A DNA stretch of 64,000 nucleotides from Streptomyces klenkii (GTDB lineage Bacteria > Actinomycetota > Actinomycetes > Streptomycetales > Streptomycetaceae). The stretch lies in the NCBI RefSeq assembly GCF_003626645.1, contig NZ_RBAM01000007.1:62001-126000 (forward strand). The letters run 5' to 3'. The notes under the pieces were generated by a model. It had not been told where the DNA came from. It saw nothing but the letters and a program-made list of their open reading frames with translations, and did no database searches. Below, in pieces: positions 8,587 through 16,335 of this stretch (its first letter is position 1; the number at the start of each line of letters is the position of its first letter). The position numbers and the translations under genes were made by a program.

Positions 8587-8891
8587 GCGCCGCACGTCAG
8601 GGCACCGTCAATGCGGAGGGGCGCGGTCCGTTCCGCGGGGCAGGATGGGCAGCGCGGGGACGGCCGCTACGGGCGTCCCGCGGTGCCACTGTGGAGGGCC
8701 CTGGCAACGGTTTCGATACGCCGGGCCGCAAGGGCGCGCTACGCCGGGCGGGGGGTCCGGCGGTCCCAGGGGAGCGGGGGCTCCCGGGACGGGCGCAGTC
8801 GGCACCGCGGGACGACCGCTCCTTCCCGGGCGCTGCCGTCCCCGTCCAACCCTCTGCGTCCCCTCCCGCCCCGGGGGTGAACAATGGGGGC

Positions 8892-9590
8892 GTGACCCGA
8901 GCATCCCTGGACAAGCAGCCGCACGAAGTCGCCGCGATGTTCGACGACGTGGCGGCCAAATACGACCTCACCAACGACGTGCTGTCGCTCGGCCAGGCCC
9001 GTCTGTGGCGCAAGGCCGTGGCCCAAGCCGTCGGCGCCCGCCCGGGGGAGAAGGTGCTGGACCTCGCGGCCGGCACGGGAACGTCCTCCCTGCCGTTCGT
9101 CGTCGACGGGGCGTACGTCGTCCCCTGCGACTTCTCCGTCGGCATGCTGCGCGAGGGCAAGAAGCGCAACCCCTGGATGCCGCTGACCGCGGGCGACGCG
9201 ACGCGCCTGCCCTTCGCGGACGGCGTGTTCGACGCCGTCACGATCTCCTTCGGGCTGCGCAACGTGCAGGACACCGGCGCCGCGCTGCGCGAGATGCTGC
9301 GGGTCACCCGCCCCGGCGGCCGCGTGGTGATCTGCGAGTTCTCCACGCCCACGTGGGCGCCGTTCCGCACGGTCTACAGCGAGTACCTGATGCGCGCCCT
9401 GCCGCCGGTCGCGCGGGCCGTCAGCAGCAGCCCCGACGCGTACGTGTACCTCGCCGAGTCGATCCGCGCCTGGCCGGACCAGCCGGCGCTCGCCGGGCTG
9501 CTCCAGGAGGCGGGCTGGTCGAAGGTCGCGTGGCGCAACCTGACGGGCGGCGTCGTCGCTCTCCACCGGGGGACCAAGCCGGAGGCCTGA
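8892..9590 (+). CDS. menG: Demethylmenaquinone methyltransferase
   Basis: A 232-residue class I SAM methyltransferase of the UbiE/MenG family, which C-methylates demethylmenaquinone in the last ring step of menaquinone synthesis. Seen: FDDVAAKYDLTNDVLS near the N-terminus, the SAM motif VLDLAAGTGTSS, and SFGLRNVQD, a signature of UbiE/COQ5 enzymes. GTG at 8892 gives the family's usual length. The longer open frame upstream reads GC-rich intergenic DNA and is not supported. A strong hairpin follows the stop. Confidence 0.94.
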   Translation: MTRASLDKQPHEVAAMFDDVAAKYDLTNDVLSLGQARLWRKAVAQAVGARPGEKVLDLAAGTGTSSLPFVVDGAYVVPCDFSVGMLREGKKRNPWMPLTAGDATRLPFADGVFDAVTISFGLRNVQDTGAALREMLRVTRPGGRVVICEFSTPTWAPFRTVYSEYLMRALPPVARAVSSSPDAYVYLAESIRAWPDQPALAGLLQEAGWSKVAWRNLTGGVVALHRGTKPEA

Positions 9591-9608
9591 GCCGTCCCCT
9601 TCCGGGGT

Positions 9609-9646
9609 GAACGCGGACCGGGCCCGGAGCGGCCCGGCCCGCGTTC
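9609..9646. terminator. Long hairpin terminator after menG
   Basis: A 15-position stem (9609-9623 with 9632-9646) broken by a single A-C mismatch, 8-base loop. It begins about 18 bases after the menG stop codon and is followed on the plus strand by GGTTTGTC. Confidence 0.8.
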
Positions 9647-9735
9647 GACGGTTTGTCATGGGCAGGGCGCCCACGGTGGATACGATCAAGATCCACCCGC
9701 CCTCCGTACGACCGTCCCGAGCCCCGGAGCGCCTC

Positions 9736-10620
9736 ATGCCCGACTGTTCTCACTGCGGTACCCCGCTCCGCCCGGAAGCGTTCTACTGCCTGAGGTGCGG
9801 CCGGCCGCGGTCGCAGGCGCCGGCGGGGGCCGCGCCCCAGTTCTCCGCGTTCCCCGCTCCCGGCCGCCGTCCGGGCGTGCTCAAGTGGGTGGGGGTCGGG
9901 CTGGCGGTCTGCGTGCTCGGCGGTGCCGTGGTGGGCGGCGTGCTGCTGTCGCAGAACAAGAAGGACGGCGGCGAGCACCACACCCTCGGCATCGACGAAG
10001 AGTCGCCCGCCGCACCGGCCCCGCTCCCGGCGGCGCCGAACGGCCCGCCGCCCTCCGCGTCCGCCTCGCCGTCCGGTTCTCCGTCCGCATCGGCCTCGGC
10101 GTCCCCGTCCCCTTCCGACTCCGCCTCCGCATCCCTGTCAGCGTCCGCCTCGCCGTCCGGAGATCCCGTCCCCGCCGGCTACGAGAAGATGACCGCTCCG
10201 GAGGGCTTCGCCCTCTCCGTGCCCGCGGGATGGCGCCGGGACGACAAGGGCAGCGGCCAGATCGACTACGCGGGCAGCACGGGCCCCGAGCACCTGCGGA
10301 TCGGCATCGTGCACGACACCAAGCAGGCGCCGTACGAGCACTTCCAGGAGCTGGAGAAGGCCGGGGCGGGGCAGAACGGCTACCGGCGGCTGTCGATGGA
10401 GCGGAACACCTTCCAGGGCCGCCCCGGCGCCCTGTGGGAATGGACCTGGACCGAGAAGGCCACCGGCCGCACCATGCACGCCTACAACCAGGCGTACGTG
10501 GACGCTTCGGGCACCGAGTACGCCATCATGTTCGCCGGCCGGGACGAAGGGGACGCCACCCGCAAGCCCTTCGACGCCGCGCTCGGCTCCTGGCAGGCCG
10601 GCCCGCGGGCGTCCGGCTGA
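9736..10620 (+). CDS. Zinc-ribbon membrane protein with Ser/Ala/Pro-rich external linker
   Basis: A 294-residue protein of unknown function. The N-terminus MPDCSHCGTPLRPEAFYCLRCG is a complete two-CxxC zinc ribbon (cytoplasmic), followed by one membrane helix at about residues 49-71, an external low-complexity stretch of Ser, Ala and Pro (about 95-145), and a C-terminal domain of about 145 residues (YEKMTAPEGFALSVPAGW...) that looks like a ligand-binding or PsbP/Mog1-like fold common in actinobacterial membrane proteins. The ATG at 9736 was chosen because it opens the zinc ribbon. It stands alone between menG and the menJ-like gene. Confidence 0.78.
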   Translation: MPDCSHCGTPLRPEAFYCLRCGRPRSQAPAGAAPQFSAFPAPGRRPGVLKWVGVGLAVCVLGGAVVGGVLLSQNKKDGGEHHTLGIDEESPAAPAPLPAAPNGPPPSASASPSGSPSASASASPSPSDSASASLSASASPSGDPVPAGYEKMTAPEGFALSVPAGWRRDDKGSGQIDYAGSTGPEHLRIGIVHDTKQAPYEHFQELEKAGAGQNGYRRLSMERNTFQGRPGALWEWTWTEKATGRTMHAYNQAYVDASGTEYAIMFAGRDEGDATRKPFDAALGSWQAGPRASG

Positions 10621-10713
10621 CGCTGCGCCCGGGGCGGGTGCCCCCGGCCGCGGCCGGGCGGGCGGCTCATAGACTCGGGTGACCAGTCCTCAGCCGAACC
10701 GGGAGAGCCGACC

Positions 10714-11991
10714 GTGACCGATACCGAACACTCCGCGGATGTGATCGTCGTCGGGGCCGGCCCGGCCGGGTCGACCACCGCGTACTACCTCGCCAAGGCC
10801 GGACTGGACGTCCTCCTGCTGGAGAAGACGGCGTTCCCGCGCGAGAAGGTGTGCGGCGACGGCCTGACCCCGCGCGCCACCAAGCAGCTCGTGTCGATGG
10901 GCATCGACATCTCCGAGGAGGCGGGCTGGCTGCGCAACAAGGGCCTGCGCATCATCGGCGGCGGCGTCCGGCTCCAGCTCGACTGGCCGGACCTCGCCTC
11001 CTTCCCGGACTACGGACTGGTCCGCAAGCGCGACGACTTCGACGAGCAGCTGGCCCGCAACGCGGTGAAGGCCGGCGCCCGGATGTACGAGCGCTGCAAC
11101 GTGGGCGCGCCGGTCATCGACGACCGCACCGGCCGGATCGTGGGCGTCGAGGCGAAGCTCGGCGAGGAGAAGACGCCGGTCACCTTCCGCGCCCCGCTCG
11201 TCGTCGCCGCGGACGGCAACTCCTCCCGGCTGTCGCTGGGCATGGGCCTGCACCGCCGCGAGGACCGCCCCATGGGCGTCGCCGTGCGGACGTACTTCAC
11301 CTCCCCGCGCCACGAGGACGACTACCTGGAGTCCTGGCTGGAGCTGTGGGACCGGCGCGGCCCGAAGGACCGGCTGCTGCCCGGCTACGGCTGGATCTTC
11401 GGCATGGGCGACGGCACGAGCAACGTCGGCCTGGGCGTCCTGAACACCTCCGAGTCCTTCAAGGAGCTGGACTGGCGCGAGGTCCTCAAGGCGTGGTGCG
11501 CCTCCATGCCCGAGGACTGGGGCTACACCCCGGAGAACATGACCGGCCCGATCCGCGGCGCCGCCCTCCCCATGGCCTTCAACCGCCAGCCGCACTACAC
11601 GCGCGGCCTGCTGCTGGTCGGCGACGCGGGCGGGCTCGTGAACCCGTTCAACGGCGAGGGCATCGCGTACGCCATGGAGTCCGGGCAGATCGCCGCGGAC
11701 GTCATCGTGCAGGCCCACGCGCGCGCCTCGTACGCGCAGCGCGAGCTGGCCCTCCAGCGCTACCCGAAGGTCCTCAAGGACACCTACGGCGGCTACTACA
11801 CGCTCGGCCGGGCGTTCGTGAAGCTCATCGGCAACCCGAAGGTCATGAAGATCGGCGCCCAGCACGGGCTGACGCACCCGCTGCTGATGAAGTTCACGCT
11901 GAAGATGCTGGCGAACCTCACGGACCCGACGGGCGGGGACGCGATGGACCGCATCATCAACGGGCTGAGCAGGGTGGCGCCGAAGGCGTGA
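10714..11991 (+). CDS. FAD-dependent geranylgeranyl reductase family protein (MenJ-like)
   Basis: A 425-residue flavoprotein. It has the FAD-binding VIVVGAGPAGSTTAYYLAKAG near the N-terminus, the family motif REKVCGDGLTPRA, and GDAGGLVNPFNGEGIAYAMESG near residue 310. Geranylgeranyl reductases saturate prenyl chains. In Mycobacterium the homologue MenJ partly saturates the menaquinone tail, and Streptomyces menaquinones are partly hydrogenated, so with menG close by a MenJ role is a reasonable inference. The GTG start has GGGAGAG 7 bases upstream. Confidence 0.87.
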   Translation: MTDTEHSADVIVVGAGPAGSTTAYYLAKAGLDVLLLEKTAFPREKVCGDGLTPRATKQLVSMGIDISEEAGWLRNKGLRIIGGGVRLQLDWPDLASFPDYGLVRKRDDFDEQLARNAVKAGARMYERCNVGAPVIDDRTGRIVGVEAKLGEEKTPVTFRAPLVVAADGNSSRLSLGMGLHRREDRPMGVAVRTYFTSPRHEDDYLESWLELWDRRGPKDRLLPGYGWIFGMGDGTSNVGLGVLNTSESFKELDWREVLKAWCASMPEDWGYTPENMTGPIRGAALPMAFNRQPHYTRGLLLVGDAGGLVNPFNGEGIAYAMESGQIAADVIVQAHARASYAQRELALQRYPKVLKDTYGGYYTLGRAFVKLIGNPKVMKIGAQHGLTHPLLMKFTLKMLANLTDPTGGDAMDRIINGLSRVAPKA

Positions 11992-12112
11992 CGATTCAAG
12001 CCTCCGGAGGTTCCGGGGGCGCTGGTCTGTCACGGTGCTCAGCCCGTCCGCAGGCGGAATGCGGCGACTGCCGGCCGCCCATGGCGCTCTGACGTGCGGA
12101 GAAGCAACAAGT

Positions 12113-12152
12113 AGGCCCCGGTCGTCCGCTCCGCAGCGGGTGACCGGGGCCT
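12113..12152. terminator. Terminator of the Nudix-like/radical SAM/methyltransferase operon
   Basis: A perfect 11-bp stem, 12113-12123 with 12142-12152, 18-base loop, 15 bases beyond the methyltransferase stop codon on the minus strand. It also shields the operon from read-through of the convergent menJ-like gene. The rest of 11992-12112 shows nothing clear. Confidence 0.75.
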
Positions 12153-12166
12153 CGGGGCTCGGCGCG

Positions 12167-13294
12167 CTACAGCTTGGCGCGCCACTTCCCGCGGGCGAGG
12201 TACGTCGAGCCGTCGGGCTTGACGTAGACCCTGGCTCCGCGCACGGGCAGTTCGCCGTTGGTGAGCCAGTACGTACGGATGTCGTCGAGGGCGTCCCACA
12301 GCCGGCGCGGGCCGCCCTGGTGGACCCTGGGGCATTCGTCGGCACGAGCGGTCGCCCGTGCCCATGACCCGTCGGCATGCACCATGACGGCGACGCGCTG
12401 CTCGTCGTCCTCGCTGTATTCGTGTTCGATGCCGGGGACCATGATGTCCAGCATCGAAGCCAGATCCCATGCTTCGGTCACATGGACGACCGGGTAACGA
12501 CCGGTACCGATCGCGTCACCGTCATGCTCGCGGGCAGTGGTGACCAGGGCGGCGAGGCGCGGCGGGTAGTCGGCGCCGTGGCGGGTGTGCATGAAGCCGG
12601 CCCGGTCCCACTCGACGCGCCCTGCCGCCCCGCCCTCGTCGTTTTTCTCAGCGGTGATCAGGAGTGATGTTCCGGCGATCGTGGTCACCAGCCGGCCACC
12701 GGGGTTCAGCGCGGCGAGCCAGCTCGCGGGGATCGGCCGGACGGCGACCGTAGCGACGATCCGGTCGAACATGCCGGGCAGGTCGCCGGTTGCGTCCAGG
12801 CTCACGACTGCGGGGTGCAGCCCCATCTCATCGAGGCGTGCTCGCGCGGCTTCGGCGAGGTACGGGTCGACGTCCACGGTGGTGACCTGTTTGTCCCCGA
12901 GGCGGTGACAGGCGAGGGCGTCGGCGTAGCCGGGGCCGGTGCCGATGTGCCCGAGGGTGTCGCCGTCGCCGAGCCTGGCGTGCTGAAGCATGCTGACGTT
13001 CAGGCTCGGCAGGGTCGAGGACGATGTCGGCAGGCCGGCGGGGCGGTCGCCGGTGGCGGCGAGGTCGGCGTGCAGCCCGCTCACCCGGGTCACGATGGTC
13101 TTGTCGCTGTATGCGGCGTCGAGCCATCGCGCCTCATCCGAGGGCCCGTCCCGAAGCGTCCAGCCGTCGGGGCCGCGCTCCCACCACCGTGGCGCGAGCT
13201 GATGCCGGGGTGTCCGCGCCACAGGAGCGCGCCACCGTGATGAGCGGTGGGTGACGCGCTCGGCGAGTGCCGCGGCGCGTGGTTCCCAGTTCAT
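12167..13294 (-). CDS. PIMT-like SAM-dependent methyltransferase
   Basis: A 375-residue protein related to protein-L-isoaspartate O-methyltransferases. Residues about 85-220 hold the catalytic fold: a substrate-site-like SSTLPSLNVSML, the SAM motif LGHIGTGPGYADALA (113-127) and TTVDVDPYLAE. An N-terminal segment with PRHQLAPRWWER and a C-terminal domain of about 150 residues (ARVYVKPDGSTYLARGKW near the end) exceed housekeeping PIMT (about 210-230 residues). Such long PIMT relatives often occur with peptide-modifying enzymes in actinobacteria. ATG at 13294 has AGGAGA 11 bases upstream. It follows the radical SAM gene by 14 bases, so the two are co-transcribed. Target unknown. Confidence 0.8.
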   Translation of the reverse strand: MNWEPRAAALAERVTHRSSRWRAPVARTPRHQLAPRWWERGPDGWTLRDGPSDEARWLDAAYSDKTIVTRVSGLHADLAATGDRPAGLPTSSSTLPSLNVSMLQHARLGDGDTLGHIGTGPGYADALACHRLGDKQVTTVDVDPYLAEAARARLDEMGLHPAVVSLDATGDLPGMFDRIVATVAVRPIPASWLAALNPGGRLVTTIAGTSLLITAEKNDEGGAAGRVEWDRAGFMHTRHGADYPPRLAALVTTAREHDGDAIGTGRYPVVHVTEAWDLASMLDIMVPGIEHEYSEDDEQRVAVMVHADGSWARATARADECPRVHQGGPRRLWDALDDIRTYWLTNGELPVRGARVYVKPDGSTYLARGKWRAKL

Positions 13295-13308
13295 TTTTGG
13301 TCCGTCTC

Positions 13309-14199
13309 CTATGAGCCGTCGCCGTCGTCGTCGCCGGGGAAACTCGGCAGGCATGCCTCGGTGTTGGCGGGGTCGCAATCGCCGCTGTCGTCCGGGGTGC
13401 AGGCGTTGCGCCGGGCGGGCACACTTTCGGTGATCTCTGCCCACTCGGGGCCGGTGAGCACCTTCGCGAGTCCACCGGACTTCACGTTGCCGGCGACGAG
13501 GTGGCGCGACAGGATGCAGCCGTACACGTACCCGTCGGGCGAGATCGCGGCGCGTTGGTGGAAGCACCGGCCGCACAGCTCGCTCATGGCCGGTGCGGGC
13601 GTGTCCGTAGTCGCAGCGCGGCCGACTTTGCGGACGTGGTCGATGCGGGTGTGCTTCACGCCAAGGGCGCGCAGTTCGGCCTCGGCCTGCTGGACACGTT
13701 GGCCGTCGAGGATTTCGACCAGGCCGGCCCGTAGCGGGATGCCGAGTTCGAGCGTCTTGACGATGTTGGCGCGGGTGCGCGCGTGGCTTCCGGGGGACTC
13801 TGTGATCTTGTCGTGCTCGGCCGGATCGTCGCTGTAGTACGACGTGGCCAGGTGGACGCCCTTGCGGGTGAACAGCTTCCAAAGGCCGGGTCGGATGTGG
13901 GTGAGGTTCGAGTACACCTCGACGGCGAGGCGGCGGTCGAGGGCGTACTCGATCAGGTTGGGCAGGTGGGGGGATCGCGTCGGCTCACCGCCGATGAACT
14001 GAACGGTCGGGATGCCGAGGGTGCCGATGTCGTCGACGACGCGCTGCCAGTCGGCGAGGGTCATCGAGCCGTGCGACATGGTGGGGCCGGAGAGGGTGCA
14101 GCAGTGACCGCACCGCAAGTTGCAGACCTCGGTGAGCTCGCACTCGACCGACTCGACAACGGAGACGGTGGGAGATGGTGCCTGCGTGACGGAGGGCAT
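13309..14199 (-). CDS. Radical SAM protein with SPASM-like cysteine-rich C-terminus
   Basis: A 296-residue radical SAM enzyme. The cluster ligands are Cys26, Cys30 and Cys33 in CNLRCGHC; QFIGGEPT at about 67-74 is the GGE SAM-amino site. The C-terminal third has six more cysteines (209, 212, 228, 267, 275, 283) around AAISPDGYVYGCILSR, as in SPASM/twitch domains that carry auxiliary clusters in peptide-modifying enzymes. The start has a perfect AGGAGG 7 bases upstream. It is the middle gene of the operon with the Nudix-like gene and the methyltransferase. No precursor peptide is visible next to it, so a RiPP role is inference; a small-molecule substrate is equally open. Confidence 0.85.
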   Translation of the reverse strand: MPSVTQAPSPTVSVVESVECELTEVCNLRCGHCCTLSGPTMSHGSMTLADWQRVVDDIGTLGIPTVQFIGGEPTRSPHLPNLIEYALDRRLAVEVYSNLTHIRPGLWKLFTRKGVHLATSYYSDDPAEHDKITESPGSHARTRANIVKTLELGIPLRAGLVEILDGQRVQQAEAELRALGVKHTRIDHVRKVGRAATTDTPAPAMSELCGRCFHQRAAISPDGYVYGCILSRHLVAGNVKSGGLAKVLTGPEWAEITESVPARRNACTPDDSGDCDPANTEACLPSFPGDDDGDGS

Positions 14200-14264
14200 T
14201 GGTGTGCCTCCTGCGGCTGGTGGCCGGCCCTGATGGCTCGGCCGGGTGTGGTGGGACGTGCCTC

Positions 14265-14288
14265 CGGGCGGTCCCCCGCGACCGCCCG
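14265..14288. other. Intra-operon hairpin between the Nudix-like and radical SAM genes
   Basis: A perfect 9-bp stem (14265-14273 with 14280-14288), 6-base loop, within the 101-base gap between the Nudix-like stop and the radical SAM start. It may be a partial terminator, an attenuator or a processing site that sets the ratio of the two products. Confidence 0.6.
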
Positions 14289-14300
14289 TTGCGGAGAAGA

Positions 14301-14800
14301 TCAGGCCGGTACGGGAAGCTGCGCGTTGATCCGGAGTCCGTTACGGAGGTAGGGCGTGCCGGTGCCGCGGATGAGGCTGGAGACGGCAGCCTCAAGACAT
14401 TGCCGGTGGTAGCGGGCAATGCCCGGATGAAGTACGCCGGGTCCACGAACACGTAGGACTTCACGTCGTCGGGCAGCGTGACGTCGTCGATGGAGCCGGC
14501 CTCGGCGGGGGTCAGTGTGCCGCAGTGAAAGACCACGGTCAGAGCGTCGCCCGCGGTGCCGAGGGGGAGCGCTTCCCTGTGGTCGACGGCCAGGACGGGG
14601 CCGGGCTGCCTAGCCAGGCCGAGGCGGCGCAGATGGTAAGCGGCCGACCGCACTGCGGGCTCTTCCAGGATCGCTTCGCCGCCGGGCAGTTCGAGCTCCC
14701 CGGTGGGGCGATGCACCATGAGCAGGTGCCCCGTTGCATTGGTGACCAGCGCCAGTCCGACGAGTCGCCGTGTCGCGATCTGCCCGAATCCCTGTGCCAT
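14301..14800 (-). pseudogene. Nudix-fold protein, frameshifted, with degenerate Nudix box
   Basis: Translation from ATG 14800 gives a Nudix-like domain (ATRRLVGLALVTNATGHLLMV, then LPGGEAILEE). After residue 121 (...SYVFVDP) the frame changes character and would run 300 bases into the radical SAM gene. Resuming one frame over at about 14436-14440 restores VLHPGIARYHRQCLEAAV and the ending GTPYLRNGLRI with TGA at 14301. One base therefore appears missing in the CCCGGCG run, by mutation or sequencing error. The Nudix box keeps its spacing, but the catalytic RExxEE positions read AYHLRR, so hydrolysis is unlikely even if the frame is repaired. GAGGAG lies 12 bases upstream. It is the first gene of the operon. 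Confidence 0.75.
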
Positions 14801-14921
14801 GAGGTCTGTGCGCTCCTCGCGTGGGGTGGGGCTCCCGAACCATCCGATGCAGTGCGGGAGTTACGTCGCACGCCGGACGCGGTCTCGCCCGTCATCCGCC
14901 CGGCGCGGTGGTGCAGGGCAG

Positions 14922-14959
14922 AACGTAGCGTCGCCGAAGCGCTGGTGCAATAGTGCACC
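14922..14959 (-). promoter_or_regulatory. Promoter and overlapping operator of the Nudix-like/radical SAM operon
   Basis: Read on the minus strand, -35 TTGCAC (14945-14950) and -10 TACGTT (14922-14927) are separated by exactly 17 bases. A perfect inverted repeat GGTGCA-N4-TGCACC (14944-14959) covers the -35, and a third TGCACC lies at 14970-14975. This is the layout of a repressor operator. The predicted leader is about 115 bases. The regulator is unknown. Confidence 0.6.
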
Positions 14960-15034
14960 GGAAAACACTTGCACCGGCATATGGCGGAAGCCCCTCACCT
15001 GCGAAGATGGGGGGCTCCCAGGTGCGGAAGGTCG

Positions 15035-15232
15035 CTAGATCAGGTGGTCGAACTCTCCCGCCTTGACGCCGAGGATGAAGGCTTGCCACTTGGCGGGCGT
15101 GGTGGACACGACCACTTCGGGGTCGTCGCTTTCCCGGATCACGACCTTCCCGTCGAGTTCACCTGCTTCCACGCATTCATCTCTATCGCCGGAGAAAGAC
15201 GACTTCTTCCACTTGACTTCCGACATCTCCAT
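15035..15232 (-). CDS. DUF397 protein
   Basis: A 65-residue member of DUF397, small acidic proteins very common in Streptomyces beside XRE/DUF5753 regulators. Typical features: VKWKKSSFSGDRDECVE near the N-terminus and the pattern VVIRESDDPE...WQAFILGVKAGEF. It starts 4 bases before the regulator's stop has cleared (gap 15233-15236), so translation is probably coupled. Known homologous pairs (WhiJ/BldB-like systems) affect development, with the small protein acting as antitoxin-like partner; for this pair that is inference. Confidence 0.92.
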   Translation of the reverse strand: MEMSEVKWKKSSFSGDRDECVEAGELDGKVVIRESDDPEVVVSTTPAKWQAFILGVKAGEFDHLI

Positions 15233-15236
15233 GCCT

Positions 15237-16088
15237 TCACGGTTGATTTGCGATGCTGTGGATAAATTCCCTCGACTCCTTGGGGGCGAGGGCAGTTTTC
15301 TTGGCGTACTTCAGAATGCTTCGGTAATTCTCTAGATGCGCTTCGGCGTCGAGGAACAGCGAGCCGTGGGCGGTGTCGATCTGGACGGTATCCAGCTTGG
15401 GGACGGCGCCCTCGGCGAACGTGGCAGATGTGTTCGCCCCCGGGAACGATCCGGCGGCGAAGGGAATCACGCGAATGGTGACTCCCTCATGGCTGCTGAC
15501 ATCGATCAGCCTGTCGAGCTGTCGGCGTTGGCCGTCCACGCCGGCGTGAAGCATCCGCAAAGCGCACTCATGGATCACGAAGGTGCAGGGCGTTGCCGGG
15601 GTCCTCTGCATGACGCACTTCCGTTGCATCCGGAACGATACGCGACGCTCGACGTCCACTGGGGCGAGTGGTGGAACGGTGTTCAGGAATAGGCTCCGTG
15701 CGTATTCCTCGGTTTGGAGAAGTCCCGGGATGTACGCGAGCTGGAGAACCGTCAAGCTGGAAGCGTGATACTCCAGCTCGGCAAGATCGAGCGTGCTCGG
15801 GGAGAGCGCTCCCCGGTACTCCTCCCACCATCCCTTACCCCGCTCGTCCACCATGGCAACAAGGGCGTCGACGTACTTGTTGTCGGGGCATGAGTAGATG
15901 CGCGCAAACGTCCGGATTCTTTCCGGGCTCAACCCGAGGCGCCCTGCCTCCGTGTTGCTGATGCGTGTGCGGTCGGCTCCCAGCTCGCGGCCGGCGTCCA
16001 GTGGGGAGAGGCCGGCCTGCTCGCGCATCTTCCGCAGCTCGGCGCCGAGCCTCTGCTGCCGTCCCGTCGGTGCCGTCCTTGGTGGCAT
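15237..16088 (-). CDS. XRE-family regulator with DUF5753 domain
   Basis: A 283-residue DNA-binding protein: N-terminal helix-turn-helix (about 12-70: LRKMREQAGLSPLDAGRELGADRTRISNTEAGR) followed by the DUF5753 domain (about 95-275; LAYIPGLLQTEEYAR, GSFPGANTSATFAEG). This is the WhiJ-type regulator expanded in Streptomyces, usually paired with a DUF397 gene and an HATPase gene as here. GGGGAGGAG upstream supports ATG 16088. It is divergent from the HATPase gene with 247 bases between, so one region may control both. Confidence 0.93.
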   Translation of the reverse strand: MPPRTAPTGRQQRLGAELRKMREQAGLSPLDAGRELGADRTRISNTEAGRLGLSPERIRTFARIYSCPDNKYVDALVAMVDERGKGWWEEYRGALSPSTLDLAELEYHASSLTVLQLAYIPGLLQTEEYARSLFLNTVPPLAPVDVERRVSFRMQRKCVMQRTPATPCTFVIHECALRMLHAGVDGQRRQLDRLIDVSSHEGVTIRVIPFAAGSFPGANTSATFAEGAVPKLDTVQIDTAHGSLFLDAEAHLENYRSILKYAKKTALAPKESREFIHSIANQP

Positions 16089-16172
16089 GCCGCTCCTCCC
16101 CTGGTCTGGTGCGGACAGTCTCGCGTGTGACCTTCGAAAGGGTCTAGCTGGTGCACAGATTTACCGAATGGG

Positions 16173-16202
16173 TTGCACTCGTTTCCTGGGTCGCTCTATG
16201 GT
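16173..16202 (+). promoter_or_regulatory. Candidate promoter of the HATPase gene
   Basis: TTGCAC (16173-16178) and TATGGT (16197-16202) with an 18-base spacer lie 130 bases before the HATPase start. A GGTGCAC element occurs just upstream near 16150, echoing the TGCACC half-sites of the operator at 14944-14975. Confidence 0.4.
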
Positions 16203-16335
16203 CCTGACAGCACCGCGCAGCACGCCGGGAAGACCCGAAGTGCAGCCGCCTGCATGCCTGTTGACGGGCACTCCGGGGGGCGGCCGAGCCACGGACGACG
16301 TGAGGTGCGCGGCTCCAACCGATGGGAGACGCCCC

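Noticed and set aside
8611..8880. 89-codon open frame between the amidohydrolase-like gene and menG
   Set aside because: No ribosome site, arginine-rich shadow-type composition, and it occupies the menG leader.
9653..9686. TTGTCA...TACGAT as promoter of the zinc-ribbon gene
   Set aside because: The spacer is 22 bases, too long for a standard promoter.
10690..12378. 562-codon open frame antisense to the MenJ-like gene
   Set aside because: Long antisense frames are usual in high-GC DNA; low-complexity composition, no ribosome site, no recognisable domain.
13985..14300. Continuation of the Nudix-like frame 214 bases into the radical SAM gene
   Set aside because: The translated sequence turns into arginine/histidine-rich frame-shifted coding DNA of the radical SAM gene; the expected Nudix-like C-terminus exists one frame over.
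14892..15089. 65-codon open frame on the minus strand as a possible precursor peptide for the radical SAM enzyme
   Set aside because: It overlaps the DUF397 gene out of frame, lies upstream of the predicted promoter of the radical SAM operon, and its composition looks like shadow coding.
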